From NCBI GenBank assembly GCA_030737835.1, contig JAUJYN010000012.1, positions 4,903,585-4,967,584 on the forward strand: a stretch of 64,000 nucleotides of DNA, given 5' to 3'. The notes under the pieces were generated by a model. That model saw nothing but the letters and a program-made list of their open reading frames with translations, made no database searches and was not told where the DNA came from. This DNA comes from Acorus gramineus (taxonomy: Eukaryota; Streptophyta; Magnoliopsida; Acorales; Acoraceae). The position numbers and the translations under genes were made by a program. Below, one piece after another: positions 63,033-64,000 of the stretch (within the stretch, counting starts at the first letter, position 1; every line of letters begins with the position of its first letter).

Positions 63033-64000
63033 TCTTACACTCGCACTGTACAGCGTGTTTGGAGAGGGAGTTGGTGACGTGTATTTTATCTTTAAAATAC
63101 TCTTATAAAAAAAAGAGCGGTTAAAGCTGACGTGGAAAGATGGAGATCTTGTGATTCAAATCTGAAAGAATGAATGGAAGGGGGAGTGGATGGAGTTTCA
63201 ATGGACGAGATGCTACGAATTCGGATTGTGTAGTGGAGGCGGAGGATTCGGAACGACTTGGAGAGTGGGGAGTTTTTCCGTGTGTTTCACAGGCAACTTA
63301 TCTCCTCTTTTGGGGCTCACAATTTTTCCTGGTTAGTGGAGAAAACTAATGGAATATTTTATTTTTTATTTTCTTATTGGCATGTAACTCGTGGAATATT
63401 TTAAAAAATGGTTAGATTCAGCATTTTTTATATTTTGAAAAAGAGATATAAATAATAAATATCACGATGTATATGTTTTGATAAAAAAATAAATATAAAT
63501 TTTTTAATGATGTATATACATTATCTAATAATATATGTGTTTTACTGAATTTTTAATTATGTATATAAAATTATAAAAATAATTGATATGCATTTTTTTT
63601 TTTTTTTGAACGCTTGCAATGGGTGGTTGGGTGAGCGAAGAAAAAGAAAACAAAAAACTCTGATCCAATTGGATTCCGTATCTCAACTTGTTTCATGTTT
63701 TTCTTTATAATATTTATTATTTGTGGTTGTTTAGGGTCAGTATCTAGGGTGTGGATTTTGGACCGTGGTTTTCTGGTACACCAACCACACATGTAACTAT
63801 CTAATGTTCCACTGGTGAGATTAAGTGAATGTTTTAATAAGTGTAGTTTAAAATAAGGGCCGTCTGATATGATCCAATGGCTTAGATGAGTTGCAATGGA
63901 TGAGAGAAAGATATGGGGGGAATGTCGTATTCAGCAATTAAGATTCGACACGGCGGATTCACGGGTGTTAATTATGGATTATAAACAAACTGGACCTGGG
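63033..64000. other. Intergenic upstream of the P-protein gene
   Basis: Contains the presumed GLDP promoter. The rest is AT-rich with T-runs (63593-63607). No further gene, RNA or bounded repeat recognised up to the window edge. Confidence 0.45.

Overview
This is a window of plant nuclear DNA. It is AT-rich with large spliced genes, GT-AG introns of 70 bp to 4.4 kb, plant transposon families, and nuclear genes for plant proteins such as the mitochondrial glycine decarboxylase P-protein. The species cannot be named from the sequence; the protein families and gene structures fit a flowering plant, probably a eudicot. There are no bacterial operons, CRISPR arrays or phage genes.

Layout. 1-2.4 kb: nested inverted repeats built from 42-bp tandem units, with poly-G tracts at element ends. 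3.4-4.7 kb (minus): an intronless proline-rich membrane protein with a C-terminal DUF761-like motif. 4.7-15.4 kb: intergenic, holding a G/C-rich terminal-inverted-repeat element, a retroposon with a 12-bp target-site duplication, an 8-bp-TSD MITE and a decayed Ty1/copia pol region. 15.4-34.4 kb (minus): a complete M1 aminopeptidase gene (APM1-like). I rebuilt it as 19 in-phase exons coding 870 aa; its introns carry LINE debris, tandem repeats and a 1.5-kb inverted-repeat element. 34.4-53 kb: LTR fragments, a FAR1/MULE-type zinc-knuckle fragment, a two-exon defensin-like gene of 88 aa (minus), four insertions with 9-bp (or 8-9-bp) duplications including a 2.37-kb foldback element, and a frameshifted F-box/FBD pseudogene (plus). 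53.1-62.9 kb (minus): a complete P-protein gene (GLDP), 15 exons coding 1037 aa. 63-64 kb: its promoter side and unremarkable intergenic DNA.

The four intact genes all lie on the minus strand but do not form a functional unit. GLDP works in mitochondrial photorespiration, the aminopeptidase in peptide turnover and auxin-related trafficking, the defensin-like peptide is predicted to be secreted, and the DUF761 protein is of unknown role. The GLDP-APM1 linkage resembles Arabidopsis chromosome 4 (At4g33010 and At4g33090, from memory) and may be old microsynteny.

I found no convincing new biological system. The strongest unusual signals are structural: a 2368-bp near-palindromic foldback element with a perfect 9-bp duplication, two or three other 9-bp-TSD insertions in the same 14 kb, and a repeat family whose ends are G-tracts and which has a copy inside GLDP intron 1.
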